Below, in pieces: positions 1-12,800 of a stretch of 64,000 nt of DNA (the first letter of the stretch is position 1; each line of letters opens with the position of its first letter). Below the pieces are notes generated by a model, which made no database searches, was not told where the DNA came from, and saw nothing but the letters and a program-made list of their open reading frames with translations. This DNA is from Beta vulgaris subsp. vulgaris (lineage: Eukaryota; Streptophyta; Magnoliopsida; Caryophyllales; Amaranthaceae), in NCBI RefSeq assembly GCF_026745355.1, contig NC_079205.1, positions 37,980,545 to 38,044,544 of the forward strand. Direction: 5' to 3'. The position numbers were made by a program, and so were the translations under genes.

Positions 1-1331
1 TGCACTGCACCCTGTCCCTAATCCATGGGAGCCTTGGTCTCAGCAATGCGTTGGCTTTTGCGGACGGATCTAGAACCCTCAGTACTGACCTCCTACTCCA
101 ACTTCCTCTTGGACCCAACCTCTCTCTTCCACTTTGTTTTAGCTCCCTTAAAGGCCAATTTCCCACCCATATTCTTTAACGAAAACCTTGAAAGGATATC
201 CTTGGTCAAGTAATTATCTGGTTCAAGATCAAATAATGTACTTAAAGGGAGTTTTATCTGATTTTTCTTGAGTATCACAGAAATAAGGTTGGCATATCCA
301 ACCTAGGTGTTATGGGAAATGCATTAACAGAGATTGGAAATCATTAAGGCAAGGAAATAATCTTAATGTTTTTTGCAAGGCAGAACATTAACAAGAGATC
401 CATAAGACTCACTTGAGTTCTTTTGGATGTTCTCGATAAGATGAATCGCCAAACTAGTTATAAAAGAAGTTTGTGGTGAGGGGAAAGGTCTTTTTCATCA
501 AGGGACAAGTCAGAGTCCTTCTTGTCAAAGTATTTTAGAATGGTAGCATTTGATTCACCATTTACATTCAATTTATCCCTTCCCTTGACATAATCCTTGT
601 ACCTTTCAACATGTACTTCAAACCATTCGCCCAACAGTTTTTCAGAAAATTTAACTATTTTCCCATTGACCACCCCAATGCACAGACCCTCATTATTATC
701 AAAGCTCGAAACAAACTCACTCATTTCATTTTCATACAAACCCTCATCAAAACTAAGGACTTTGACCCATTTTTGAAATTTAACCATATCAAGAAATTGA
801 CTCCATTTGACTTTCTTGCACCAAGAAAAGTCGACACAAAACCCAATGTTATATTTAGGGTACTTCGATTTCTTACCCCTTTTATTAGGAACCAAAACTT
901 TGTTGTCTTACTCTGTTTCAACTACCTCTAAGATATCTTCTTTTTTCAGAGAAATCGCTTCGGGCTCTCCTGAAATTTCATGAGATCCCAAAGAATTAGC
1001 GTCGGAGTTAGATGATTCGATTTCACTGGCATTGTAGTCTACCAATGGAAAATATTTTCCGATTGAGAAGTTTTGTGTATCATCGGATGTCTTTCGTTTG
1101 GAAGTCATTTTTGGTGAGGTGAAGAAGATGAATTTGAGGTTGAGAGGATTTAGAAGAGCGAATAAGGTGGTTTTGCAGAGGTGTTGGTTTTGGGGTTAAA
1201 ATTAGTGAAAATTGGTGTGTGAATGTGGGTTGATGTGATGGGTTTTTATGTGGGTGGATATTTTGAGGAATAGTAAAAGAAGTAAATACGGCTTTTCCTT
1301 TTCCCTTCTCTAAATCCTTTGAATTTATCAA
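1..1331 (-). pseudogene. Env-like / 'putative plant transposon protein' ORF relic of a Copia (Sirevirus-like) element
   Basis: Broken minus-strand coding region, read in pieces at 1331..1080, 1108..908, 895..458 and 278..93. The piece ending at 908 (…LEVVETE, stop) runs almost directly into the one starting at 895 (VPNKRGKKSKYPKYN), so one stop codon interrupts a single gene. The middle piece has the pattern EMSEFVSSF…GLCIGVVNGK…FSEKLLGEWFEV, and the last piece has GYP..ISVILKKNQIKLPL. Both resemble the plant-specific 'putative plant transposon protein' domain often found as a third ORF in retroelements; this is family recognition from memory. It lies on the same strand and downstream of the gag-pol relic at 6650..3120, the place of the env-like ORF in Sireviruses, so I infer one element. 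It may continue left of the window. The function of these proteins is not established, and this copy cannot be expressed intact. Confidence 0.5.
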
Positions 1332-1631
1332 TTATGGGTTCGTACATGCACGCTGGTGAAACGTTGCTTAATTAAATTTTCGAAATTTGTTTGTGGGGGA
1401 TTAATGAAGAGGGATAATTAATATTTGATAGAGTGGACGAAAAAAGATTAAAAAAATAGAAATGAGAGGAATAATAAGAAAGAAAAATGAAGAAAATGTG
1501 AACTTGTGCATGTTACATTTCTAAGCTATATGTACGTTGCCCTTACTATTTTGTGCTCAAGTATATGAATGAACAATAAGGGGAGTATTATGAAGACAAG
1601 ATGTGAGTCCTTTACCATGATGTGTAATATA
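1332..1631. other. Non-coding spacer between env-like relic and CACTA element
   Basis: AT-rich sequence without a recognisable ORF. If the Sirevirus reading is right, this is part of the region between pol and the env-like ORF, left of the CACTA insertion. The last three bases, ATA at 1629..1631, are the left copy of the CACTA target duplication. Confidence 0.4.
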
Positions 1632-3054
1632 CACTAGTGGAAAAAAACGGAAGGGCTGCGGTTTTTGGCCAGCATCCTTTTCTATAGCAGCCCTTCACTA
1701 AAAGTGAAGGGTTGCGTTTTTAAACCGCAGCCCTTCACAATGAAGGGCTGCGGTTGATGCCCAAAAACGCAGCCCTTCCATATTGGAAGGGCTGCGGTTT
1801 TGTGCCTAAAACGCAGTCCTTCTTTATACAAAAGGCTGCGTTTTTGACACAAAACCGCAGCCCTTTCGACCCATAAAATAATAAAAAAATGTTTTTTTTT
1901 TGACATTTTTTTACTATTAAATATATCAAAAAATTACAACAAGAACAGTTGAAATTTATAGATCTAAAAATGAAAAAAAAAACGAAAATGAAAAAAATAA
2001 CGAAAAATGAAAAAAAGGAACGGAAATGAAAAAAAAATAACGAAAATGAAAATGAACCAAAATGGAAAAAAGTGGAACAGGAAATGAAAAAAAAAAGGAA
2101 CGAAAGTGAAAAACAAAAATCAAACACACAAATTTAGAATGACAAAAATACATAATACTCAAACGAAAATGAAAATTAAAATTAAAATCAAAAGTTACAA
2201 ACACACAAATTCAGAATGCCAGAAAATGAAAAAAAAGGAACAAAAACGAAAATGAAAATTAAACAAAACTCAAACTCAAACCTGGATCTGAAAAAAAAAA
2301 AACTCAAAAATTACAATCAAGTGATCTCCATCGCTCCTGCTCTTGCAGCTGTTGCTGTTGGTGCTGTCGGAGAAGCGGCGGTAATCTCCAGGCGGTGGAA
2401 CAAACGGCAGCGATTATTGTTGGAAACGGAAGTTGTCGTTTCAGATGTTGTTGTTGTTGCGATTGTTGTTGGTGCAATTGTACCAAAGTTTGAGAAGAAA
2501 ATAAACAAGGCGCCGTGTTGGCCTTGTTGCTCCTATTTTCACCTGCTGTTGTTCGACGGCGAGACACATTTTGAAGGAGATTAAGAGGAAAACAAGCATT
2601 AGGATGAATATTATCAGGGTGAGTTAAAAGGCTCAATTGAGATCTGACAATAGTGTTGAAGGCAAGTAAAGGAGGGTGAGAGAGAAGGGAGAAACTCTTG
2701 ACTGGTAATGGGAATTCAGTCAATTCACGGCAGTATTCATTAGGGTGAAGAAGATCCGTATTTTTAGGTTAGAATTTGAAGAGAAGAGGAGAGAGAGAAA
2801 AAAAAGGGCCAGCAGAGGTGTAAAGGAGGGTGAGAGAGAAGGGAGAAGGAAGAAACGAAAATGAAGCCCGCGAATTCATTTCAACTTTTTTTTAGAAATA
2901 AAGCCCATAAAGGGCTGCGTTTTTTTTTTAAAACGCAGCTCTATACGCCATAAAGGGATGCATTTTCAGAAAAAGCAGCCTTCACTAAAAGGGCTGCGGT
3001 TTTCTTTAAAAACGCAGCCCTTCCAACGCAACCCTTCCTTTTTTTCCCCTAGTG
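1632..3054. mobile_element. Non-autonomous CACTA (CMC) DNA transposon, 1423 bp
   Basis: The element begins CACTAGTGGAAAA (1632) and ends TTTTCCCCTAGTG (3054), whose reverse complement is CACTAGGGGAAAA. It is flanked by the 3-bp target duplication ATA (1629..1631 and 3055..3057), as expected for this superfamily. Both ends carry many copies, in both orientations, of a motif close to AAGGGCTGCGGTTTT (1649..1870 and 2905..3030), typical of subterminal transposase-binding arrays. The interior is low-complexity GAAAATGAAAA-type sequence plus a more GC-rich part (2330..2580). ORFs there (for example 2216..2584 on + and 2304..2723 on -) have biased composition and no recognisable domain. No TNP2 transposase is present, so movement would need a partner element. 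It sits between the pol and env-like parts of the surrounding Copia relic. Confidence 0.9.
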
Positions 3055-3119
3055 ATATGAACATTTTCACAGCATGTTGCTAGTCAATTATTATACTTTA
3101 TGAGACTAAGGATTTTTAT

Positions 3120-6100
3120 TTTGTGTAGCACACTCAATGAATTCTAATCATTCCTAGTTCTAGGCGAACTTTCTCAAATTTGTCTCTAGAAAGTGGTTTG
3201 GTCAAAATGTCTGCTATTTGATTTTCAGTAGGACAAAACTCAACTTTGACAATACCTTTTTCTACATTGTCTTTGACAAAATGATGCCTAATGTGTATAT
3301 GTTTGACTCTTGAATGATGAACTGTATGCTTGGAAATGAAAATGGCACTAGTATTATCACAGTAGATGGGAACACACTTAAACTTAATGCCAAAGTCCCT
3401 TACATGTTTCTTGATCCAGAGGACCTAGGAAAAGCAAGCATCAGCTACCACATACTTTACTTCTGCAATAGACAAGGCAATTGTATTTTGTTTCTTTGAG
3501 CTCCATGAAACCAAGCTTGTTTGTTCCTAGATATTGAACAGTGCTTGATGTGCTTTTGTGGTTAACCAAGTCCCAACATAATCCGCATCCGAATAACTTA
3601 CAAGATCAAAAATATCACTTCGAGGATAGAATAAACATAAGTCATCACTTCCTTTCACATACCTAAGAATTCTCCTAACTGTCGTTAAGTGAGATTCTTT
3701 GGGATTTGAAAGGAAGTGAAGTAAAGTAAGGAGCCAATCATACCTCTATATTGCTTCTCATTTACACACTTACCATTTGTGTCTTCATCTAACCTTTTTC
3801 CTATTCCTATAGGAGTGTGGTTGGTTTTTATTGTTCCGATCCATATTTCTTTAGCAGTTCCTTGACATATCTTTGTTGATGGATCATTGTTCCTCTTTCA
3901 GTTTACTTGATTTGTAATCCTAAAAATAAGTACAATCCTCCATCATACCCATTTCGAACTCACTACTCATAAGATCTACAAACTCCTTACAAAGAAGATC
4001 ATTAGTAGCACTGAATATTATATCATCAACATAAATCTGAACTACTAGTATGTTTGTTCCTTTTGATTGAAGGAACATGGTTCTATCAACTTTGCCTTTG
4101 ATGAAATCATGAGAAAGCAAGAATTTTGACAACCTTTCATACCCAAATCTAGGAGCTTATTTCAACCCATAAAGAGCTTTATCAAGCTTATAGACCTGAT
4201 TTGGAAGGTCGGGATTTTCAAATCCTAGAGGTTGTTCCACATAGACGTCTTCAAGTAAAAATCCATTTACAAATGCACATTTTACGTCCATTTGGTATAA
4301 TTTGAATCCCATGAATGTATCAAATCCAATCAAAGTTCTAATTGCTTCTATCCTAGCTACAGGAGCAAAGGTTTCATCGAAATCAATACCTTCTTGTTGA
4401 TTGTATCCTTTGGTTATAAGTATGGCCTCGTTCCTTACCCCTGTTCCATGCTCATCAAGCTTGTTCCTGGAGACCCATTTAACTCCGATAACTTTCTAGT
4501 TCTTTGGTTTATTCTCCAGGAGCCAGACCTTATTCCTTTGGAACTCATTCAATTCCCCTTGCATAGCATTTATCCAATCAACCTCTTTGAGTGCTTTCAT
4601 ATGATCCTTAGGTTCTTTCATACATAAGAAAGCATGAAAAGCACAAAAATTCTTTATTTGGGATCTAGTTTGAGTTCCTTTTTGAATATCGCTTATGATT
4701 AATTCTAAGAAATGAGAATTTTTGTGTTTCCAAAGCTTTGGATCAAATCTCCAATTTTATTCTTAAGTTTCTTGAGGTTATTGATTTATGTGAGTTTCTT
4801 CAGGTTGAGGTACAACTGTATCTTCCTGAGTTCCTCCTGTTGCTTGTTTTTCGGGAGGATCAGGCACAATGTTCTCTAGATTAGGAACTTTCTTCTTCTC
4901 TTTTCTTGCAGGGGTTAGTTCCTCGTCACAATGATTAGACTCTTCTGAGTGAGTCAAACCGATTTCAAAGTCATCATCATGACTTTGCTCCTTCAAAGAG
5001 TTAGTTTCATCAAATATAATATGGACACTTTCCTCGACTCACATTGTTCATTTATTGTAAAGATAATAAGCTTTACTAGTTGAGGCGGCATATCCTAGAA
5101 ATATAACCTCATCCTTTCTAGCATCATACTTCCCTAAGTTGTGTTTTCCACTATTATGTACAAAACATTTATATCCAAAAACTCGAAAGTAAGAAATATT
5201 TGGTTTTCTTCCTTTAAGCAGCTCATAATGAGTCTTCAATGTAATTGGTCTTAGCATGACCCTATTGATGATGTAGCATGATGTGTTTACTGCTTCAGCC
5301 TAAAAGTTCTTCGGAAGACTACTTGCAATAATTAACGTAGTTCTTGCCATATCCTCCAAGGTCCGATTCTTCCTTTCTGTTGTGGTGTTCTTAAAGCTGA
5401 AAATTTTTGATTTAGACCCTCATTGCTGCAAAATTTATCAAACTTGGAGTTCTCAAACTCCTTACATGGTTAGATCGTAGATATTTAATTTGAAACCACT
5501 GGTCTATTGAATCTTTTTATCAAATGTTAGAAATTCATTAAATGTTTCATCTTTACTATGAAGAAACATAACCCAAGTGTATCTTGAATAATCATCCACA
5601 ATAACCAATACATATCTCTTACCTGATCGATTTTGAATGCGTATAGGGCCACATAAGTCCATATGAATAAGTTCCAATGGACTTTGTATGCCTACCATTT
5701 TCTTTATTTTGAATGAGGATCTCACTTGCTTCCCTTTTACACGTAGATCACAAACACCATGATTCAAGAACTTAATCGTTGGTAAACCAACTACTAAGTC
5801 TTTCCCATTTAATTTGTTCAGTAGGGACAAGCTAGCATGACCGCAACGCTTGTGCCATAATAGGGGATCTTCTTCAATGCTTAAACATGTGAGAATATTC
5901 CTAGGAACAAGTTGAGATCGACCATGTAGGTGTTTCCTTTTCTTGTTCCTTCATGTATCTTGGTTCTTGTACTTTTATTGTTAACGACACATGACTCATT
6001 AGTAAACTTCACTGTACTCCCTTTATCACACAACTGAGAAATGCTGAGAAAACTATGCTTTAAGCCCTTGACCAAAAATACGTTATATGTGACAATGACT

Positions 6101-6650
6101 TACCAATCTTTCTTACAGCTACAATATTACCACCTAGGTTGTCTCCGAAGGTCAATGTTCCTCCATGCTATGCTGAGAGTGAAACAAACTTAGATTCATC
6201 ACTGGTCATCTGCTTGGAACACCCGCTATCGAGGAACCACAGGTTGTTCTCCCTCACTTCATCCTTTATCCAAAGAAACCAGTCAATGATAGGAACCTAA
6301 TTTTGTTTGGGTTCCTTTTGTGGACTCAAATGATCCTTTTCTATCCAGACTTGTTTTACTAGGTATGTATTTCTTTTTATACGTTCTTCGTTGGTGGAAC
6401 AGTTAGACACTATGTGTCTACTGTTCCCACAATAGGAACATATCTTGCTACTAGGCAAATCAACATATTTTTTCTTTTTATTTTTCTTCTTGTGATTACA
6501 GCCTAATCCATCTCTTCTTTTGTTTTGATACTTCTGTATCCAACTTGAAGCATCAGGTCGTTTGTTCCTAGAGAAACCCCGTTTCTTCTTTAGTACCAGA
6601 TTTTCACTTAAAACATTTTTCATAATCAGTTTTCACTTAAAACATTAGAT
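3120..6650 (-). mobile_element. Copia retrotransposon gag-pol relic (Sirevirus-like)
   Basis: Minus-strand polyprotein in the Copia order gag, integrase, RT, RNase H. Gag is at 6623..6297 with a CCHC knuckle (CSYCGNSRHIVSNC). The GAG-pre-integrase region is at 6075..5820 (HSFLSISQLCDKG, then WHKRCGHASLSLLNKL). The integrase core is at 5830..5504 (MDLCGPIRIQNRSGKRYVLV, DDYSRYTW) and its C-terminal part at 5257..5048 (FRVFGYKCFVHN). The RT has YVDDIIFSATN at 4132..3920, with [11 protein letters not shown] in another frame at about 4290. RNase H (SWSSKKQNTIAL) and the terminal FCPTENQIADILTKPL lie at 3500..3134, ending in TGA. Many stops and frameshifts break the frame, so it is dead. Motif wording resembles the Sirevirus lineage (inference). 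No LTR pair was found; both ends appear lost or outside the window. Confidence 0.9.
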
Positions 6651-7042
6651 TTGGATATGGATCCTCAAGTTTATTACCCAATAGATCCGGGTCAAATATG
6701 GATCCATGCCTGAAAAACGAATCTGGATCTAAATCCTAGAGGATTTGTACCAGATCCTACTTGTTGAGATCCCTAGTTGAGCCCATGAAGAACCTACATG
6801 TGAGGAGAAGTGTTGTCCCACATTAATGAATTTGTTATTAAGGGGGAGTGTTGGGATGTGTATCCCACATTGAAGAATTATATGAATTATGTGCACTTTA
6901 TAAAGCAAATTAAAGGTGCTAATCCCCTTATAGCAATATGGTTTTAAGGTGGAACTTCCTTGGTCTTATAAAGTGGATTTGTACTCCCCATGACGAGTGC
7001 GGCCCAGGCCCGTTTAACAGGTATAAACTAATCATTCCTACA
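6651..7042 (+). repeat. LTR-like fragment with polypurine tract
   Basis: A purine run AAGGGGGAG ends just before TGTTGGGATGTGTATCCCAC at 6849, and the candidate LTR can be read to …ATTCCTACA at 7042 (194 bp, TG…CA). A similar TGTTGTCCCACATTAATGAA occurs about 50 bases upstream, and the intervening sequence has no ORF. This looks like the 3' part of a small LTR element (TRIM or deletion derivative) on +, next to but unrelated in strand to the Copia relic. No second LTR or target duplication was established. Confidence 0.45.
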
Positions 7043-9828
7043 CTAACATCAATAATAATTTATCCCACCACTTCGTAAGTGGCATAATACCAACCCCAAC
7101 CGCCACTAGTTACCTGCGCCAACTCGTGAAGGGCAAAGACAATTGAACTACCCTTTTCGTCTTCCAAAGAAAATCCTCCTACGAAAAGTGTGTGATAACC
7201 TTATTTTATGGAGTAGCAAGAGAAGAATTTTCTTTTCTCACAATTATAATAACCAAAAGTGGTGGGCAATGATGTCAAATTTTTTCTGTCCAAAAATCAG
7301 ACCCGAAGATGATTATAATAGGGCATACAAAGATTTAATGATCATGGGTTATTGGACACCATTGAAGGGGTGCAGGGGCAGATCCAAAGGAGGGCCTACC
7401 CAGGCCTTGGTCCGCCCCATCATGAAAAATCCTAAAAATGATTAAATGTCTCAATAGATGAACAGAAGAATTTCGTAGCGCAGTTTGTTTTAAATTTGGT
7501 TTTTGTGTAAGCAGGCCTTAGGTGCACGATTCAAATCCCCTCCTTCCAACAATGTATCTCTTATTTTGTCTGCATGCTCTTGTTTCTAACTGTCATTGTT
7601 CTTGGATTTTTGTACTTTGTCACACTCAATCTTTCTCATGCTCTTTGTATCTCTTTTATTAAAGCTTCTAAATTACTATACGAAGCTAATAATTTTCAAC
7701 TAGGAACTTTACCATTCTCATCATCACAATTCTTATACTCTTCTTTCTTTTTCTACAATTTTATAGTATTATTTAAATGTTATTATATTATAGGCATGTT
7801 CTTTTTACTTTAAAAAATAGTTTTCAGGTTTAATAAGTTTTAAGAAGTTTTCACATGGTATAAAATAAGATTTATTATTAAGTTTCAATAAGTTTAGATA
7901 AGTCAACTGATCTGGTACAAATAAGGTGAAAAATCCATCATTGTATAGACTTTTATGATTATATATAGAATAGTGGATTTAATAGTTATGTTGCTTCTTT
8001 GTTTTTAAGTTTTTCCACTTTACTTTTTTGGGTTTTTATTTTTGTTGTTATTGTTGTTGTTGTGCTCATTCCAGATATGTATTCAAGTGACATTGAGTAC
8101 TTCATTAATAGAAAAATGGGATAATAGAAAAAATCGATTATAACTTTACATACATATACACGCATATGTGTAATTTGTTATACATACCATATAATTGTGT
8201 ATAATTTAGAAAAAAAAAACTTATTATTTAGTGGAAACGATATTGTTAGTTAAGTATTTAAGGCTCATCCGATATGAAAATTCTAGATCCGGGACTGAAG
8301 CGGGTGATGTGAGCTACAAAAGTCATCTCTTATACGCCATAAATTCTGATTTTATAGCACATCATTAGGAGCTAAAGTTCGTACTAAAAGCTTATTAAGA
8401 CGATCCAAAATACAACATCTAACTACTAAATAATATATTATATAATCAATATAACTTATTTTTAAAAGAAAAAAAAATTTTGATTAAATAAAAAATATAA
8501 AATATAAATTAATTAAAGTTAGAAATATCATCGTTAAAATATATATAGGAATAAGAAGATGTTAATTTAACAGAAAATTATTACTTAAGAGAAACTAATG
8601 TGAAAATTAGAAGTGAGATTACATGGTATTACATCTTATGTTTCCTTAAAATTAAATAATTGACTATGTTTTGTTCATATTATATAATAAAATAAACAAT
8701 AAGTAGTGTCATTATGTATGGTATTATTGCCTTGTCTTAAGATATATTTGAAAAATATAATGTTTATATGATTTTAACTAATATAAAATTCAAAAACTCA
8801 TGACCTTTGTTTTACTTTGTAAAGCGTACAAGTCAATCTGCTATAATTTTTAAGAAAGTAAGTATACAAGTCAAACTTACTGCAAGTTGAAGGATACTAC
8901 AGTTGTATCAGTCAATGTTTTTTCTTTTGTAGATTATGAGAAATTACCATATATATTGAAATTTTATTTACTTTAATTTCGGTAAAGAGTTATTAAAAGA
9001 GTACCTTACTATGGATGTTGAAATATTTTGAATATAGGCCCGATTTTCCAAATACCAATATATAAGAGGATTATTTTTTATATATGATTTTTTAGGCCTC
9101 GTTACTTTTTAAAATTTTAAAATATTATAAAGAATGATAAGTGAATGATTAAAAATATAAAAATAAATTAAAGGGTCAGTAAACTAACATAAGAATCATA
9201 TTATATTAGTAAAATACTTAAATTTGTACTTTATTTTAGTTGTGATCGTTAATATTTAGGTCAATTTCGGTAAGGATGCATTTTAGTTTGGACATTATCA
9301 AGTGACATCACTTCAGTCGAGTCAAATTTGGACTGAGTCTATTTCTAACCTAGACAATTTTTATAAAGTCTTGTCATATCTAGTTTTGGGTTAATGGCGC
9401 TCGTCGTTTTTGGGTCCAAACTAATTCGTTCCATTCACTACATATATTTGGAACTCAAATATTTGCCCAGGTTCAAAATCCGCAATATCATTATTATTTG
9501 TGTTGTATAGTGGAAGAGATGAGGACTTGAAGTCTACACTAATTGCAAATATATTCTGAAATAAAAGATAATCAAATCATATTTACCAACTTTTAGAAAT
9601 AAAAAAATTGCCAAACTACACAACATAAGACTAATTTTTATTTGTTTTTACATGCATCACATCACATGCATTCGAGACTAGTTTGTTAGAAAGGAAGCAA
9701 ATAACTACAAGTCTCTTTCCATTATATTTGAAGTCTCATAAACTAACTCTTGTCTTCAAATGACTTTATACTCCAGGTAACATAATACTAACCCTCTAAG
9801 AAACTTGGATTTGGTTGTTGAGCTGGAC
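7043..9828. other. AT-rich intergenic region upstream of the ABCB gene
   Basis: No convincing coding region. At 7373 a run beginning CAGGGGCAGATCC, typical of degenerate plant repeat termini, is followed at 7505..7555 by a tRNA-promoter-like stretch (GCAGGCC…CGATTCAAATCCC). A loosely matching inverted end may lie near 8285..8300 (GATCCGGGACTG), but I could not fix boundaries. The last few hundred bases would hold the ABCB promoter and 5' UTR; I cannot place the transcription start. Confidence 0.4.
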
Positions 9829-12800
9829 ATGATGAACGATGGAATTGGAGAGGGAACGACTTCCACTTTGGAATCAACACAACAGAATAGTATCACCGAA
9901 ACTAAGAAGGGAGAGAATGTGAGTAATAACAAAGTTGCGTTCTACAAACTCTTCTCTTTTGCAGATTCAACTGATAAAGCATTGATGATTATTGGCTCCA
10001 TTGGTGCTATTGCAAATGGTGTTGCTATGCCCTTGATGGCCATCCTTCTGGGTGACCTTGTTAATGCTTTTGGCCAGAATCAAAATACCAACCAAGTGGT
10101 CGATGCCGTCTCCCAGGTTAGATTTTCCTTACATATACCTTATGTGTTTTCTAATAGTTGCAACAGTTTGACTTTTCCACTACTTGTTAATACATCACAT
10201 TGACCATCAATATCTCTATAATAAAAAGTTGAAATCTTATATATAGAGAGAGATTAATCCAACATTTTACATACATAAGTTTCACATAACATATTAGTAA
10301 GATTTCATGGTCAAATTAAATATATAAATAGTACAAAACTCAAAATGTTAACTATTAAACAGAAGAAGTATTGTTAAATTATGGTCAATTTCGGTCAAAT
10401 TTCTCATTCATCATCAGAATATATTTATACAACTTAGTTAGAGACTCCTACTAGGAATAACAATCCTATTCTTAAGAAATATCATATATAGACATTAAAA
10501 TTGGTTAGCCTAAAAGCGCAAGGCACGTGTCACATTTAAAATATGTTGATGTTTTCTTTCGATCCACCCTTTCTGTTGTAGTGTCTTAGTGCAAGAAGTT
10601 TAAAAAATAATTTCCTGTTGCACAAAGTCTGGTTTTAGACAATTAAATTCATTCCATTATCACTGTCCACATGTTTAATTTTCTCTTCAAATTAGCGATC
10701 AATTGAAGCCACAAAGTGCATAAACAAATTTCAATTTATTACATAATAAATACGTCCAAACTGTGTGAGAAAATTCATCTACTATCGTTAAAAAATATGA
10801 AGCACCACAACTTGACTTAGTTCGATATGAGCCCCATAAATCACAATGAATTAACGCTAAAATCCTACTAGCTCTACTATTACTCTTAGGAAAACTAGTT
10901 CTAGGTTGATAGGCACGAAAACATACGTAGCACCCATCATTATTGCAACTACTAACACTAGAATGACTCACACAGATAAATGATGTAAAACTTTCTTCGA
11001 AAGGTGACATAAACGTCTATGCCAAATATCAATAGATGTTAGACCATCCACAACATTAATCTGCATCTTGGGAACGCCCTGGAAAAAGAAATTTTCTTCT
11101 TCCCGCTCACCTGCTCCAATCAACATCCTCATCCTGCGGTCCTGTAATACACATAATGTTTTAGTAAACTGAACTATACAATTTGCAAAATCTAATAACT
11201 GCGGAATAAAAATCAAATTACAATCAAGATTAGACGCAAATAAAACATTATGGAGTGTTAGTTTTCCAATAAGAATCGCATCTCCCTCATGGGTAGCTTC
11301 TGCAGAACTATCATCCGGCAAACCCACTAGACATCCTTTTTGCGAGCTGCGCACAACATCGAAAATTTTCCTGTTACATGATGTGTAGCACCTGTATCAA
11401 TAATCCATAAAGACTCACCGTTCAACCTATCTTTCAGTTTCGGCAAGTTCCGTAGTGATGCCTACGAGTCCTACACTAACTGCATCACGTGGAAGAGGGT
11501 TGTGCCTCCCCACCCGATCAGTCGATCAACCAGTCACGGTTCTGTTTGCGCGAGCGGAGGTGCCCCCCAGCCGCCACAACCTTAGCCAGTCCTGCCGCCA
11601 CGCCAACCATGAGGTCGGTCACCCGACCATTCGGGGTACCCAATTAGTTCAAAGCAACCCAAAACTTTGTGGCCTTCAAGATTATAGTTAGTGCACACCA
11701 CAATTTCATTAAAATATTGAGTTTTTGGTTTAGATTCCACCATGAACACCAAATTCTCACCCGGCGAAGACAAGGAAGAAGGGCCTGGGCCTTGTAAGTG
11801 CTCGACCTGAGAGATAATTTGATAAGCACGAGCCACAGTCGGCATAGGAGTCTGCATGCGCGAGAATATGTGAGTGAAGCAGGCCATAACCATCATCAAG
11901 AACAATCAGAAAACAATGCAGACAATCGTCGGAACGTTTTTGTTAGAGGAACCGAAGCAGCGCGCAAGTTGCGCCCCTCCGTCCAAAAGTAGACGCCACT
12001 TCCTGTGAGGGAAACTCCTCCCATAATCGAGTCAAACGCCAGAAATACTCCACCAAAGATTCACCTTTTTGTTGTTTGCAATCACTAATCTGGGATTTAA
12101 TTGACAAATTCGGGTTCCATTAAAAACAGAATAACGTTCTTTCAGATGATACCATAAATCATGAGCGTTTTCAATGTACGATACTAAATAATGCACAGTC
12201 GAGGTAATTGTGTTCAACAGGCATGAACACAACATTGAATGAATCGTGCTCCAATCTGCGAGTTTTTCTGCCGTAGTAGGCTGAGCCATCGTGCCATCCA
12301 GGAATCCAAGTTTCCATTTTGCGTTCAAAGACATGCGAATCGTGCATACCCACTTATTAAAATTATCCTCCTTTGATTAAATTGGAGTAATAACGTTGCT
12401 AGGATTGTCGTTTGAGCCTAGATAATACGCAGGATCGGGTTTGGGGGTTGGGTTAGATTTTTCGATCATGATTACTCGTCGAGATCCACGAGAGTAGGTT
12501 CGAAGAGGAGAAGCAATGATGATCGATCAAAGCTTCGAAGATGTCGAGGGTTCAGAAAAACTCGACGCTTGGTTCGAAATTTTATTTTGGTTTTGTGGTT
12601 GTTTTTTCGGTTTTGTGGTTTTTCTTAGGCTCTGGATACCATGTTGAATTATTGTCAATTTGAGTCACCTTTCACATTCATCATCAAAACATATTTACAA
12701 ATATATTTATACACCTTAGTTAGAGAGTCCTAAATAACAATCCTATTTTTAATACATATGATATATAGAGTCCTAACAAGTATATACTTCGGTTTTCTTA

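Noticed and set aside
2216..2723. Possible gene on either strand inside the CACTA element
   Set aside because: Composition is low-complexity (poly-Gln/Thr or Val/Gly-rich) and no domain is recognisable; at most a captured fragment.
7373..8300. hAT-like MITE with ends CAGGGGCAGATCC / GATCCGGGACTG
   Set aside because: The inverted match is partial and the flanking 8-9 bases (GAAGGGGTG versus GAAGCGGGTG) do not form a clean duplication.
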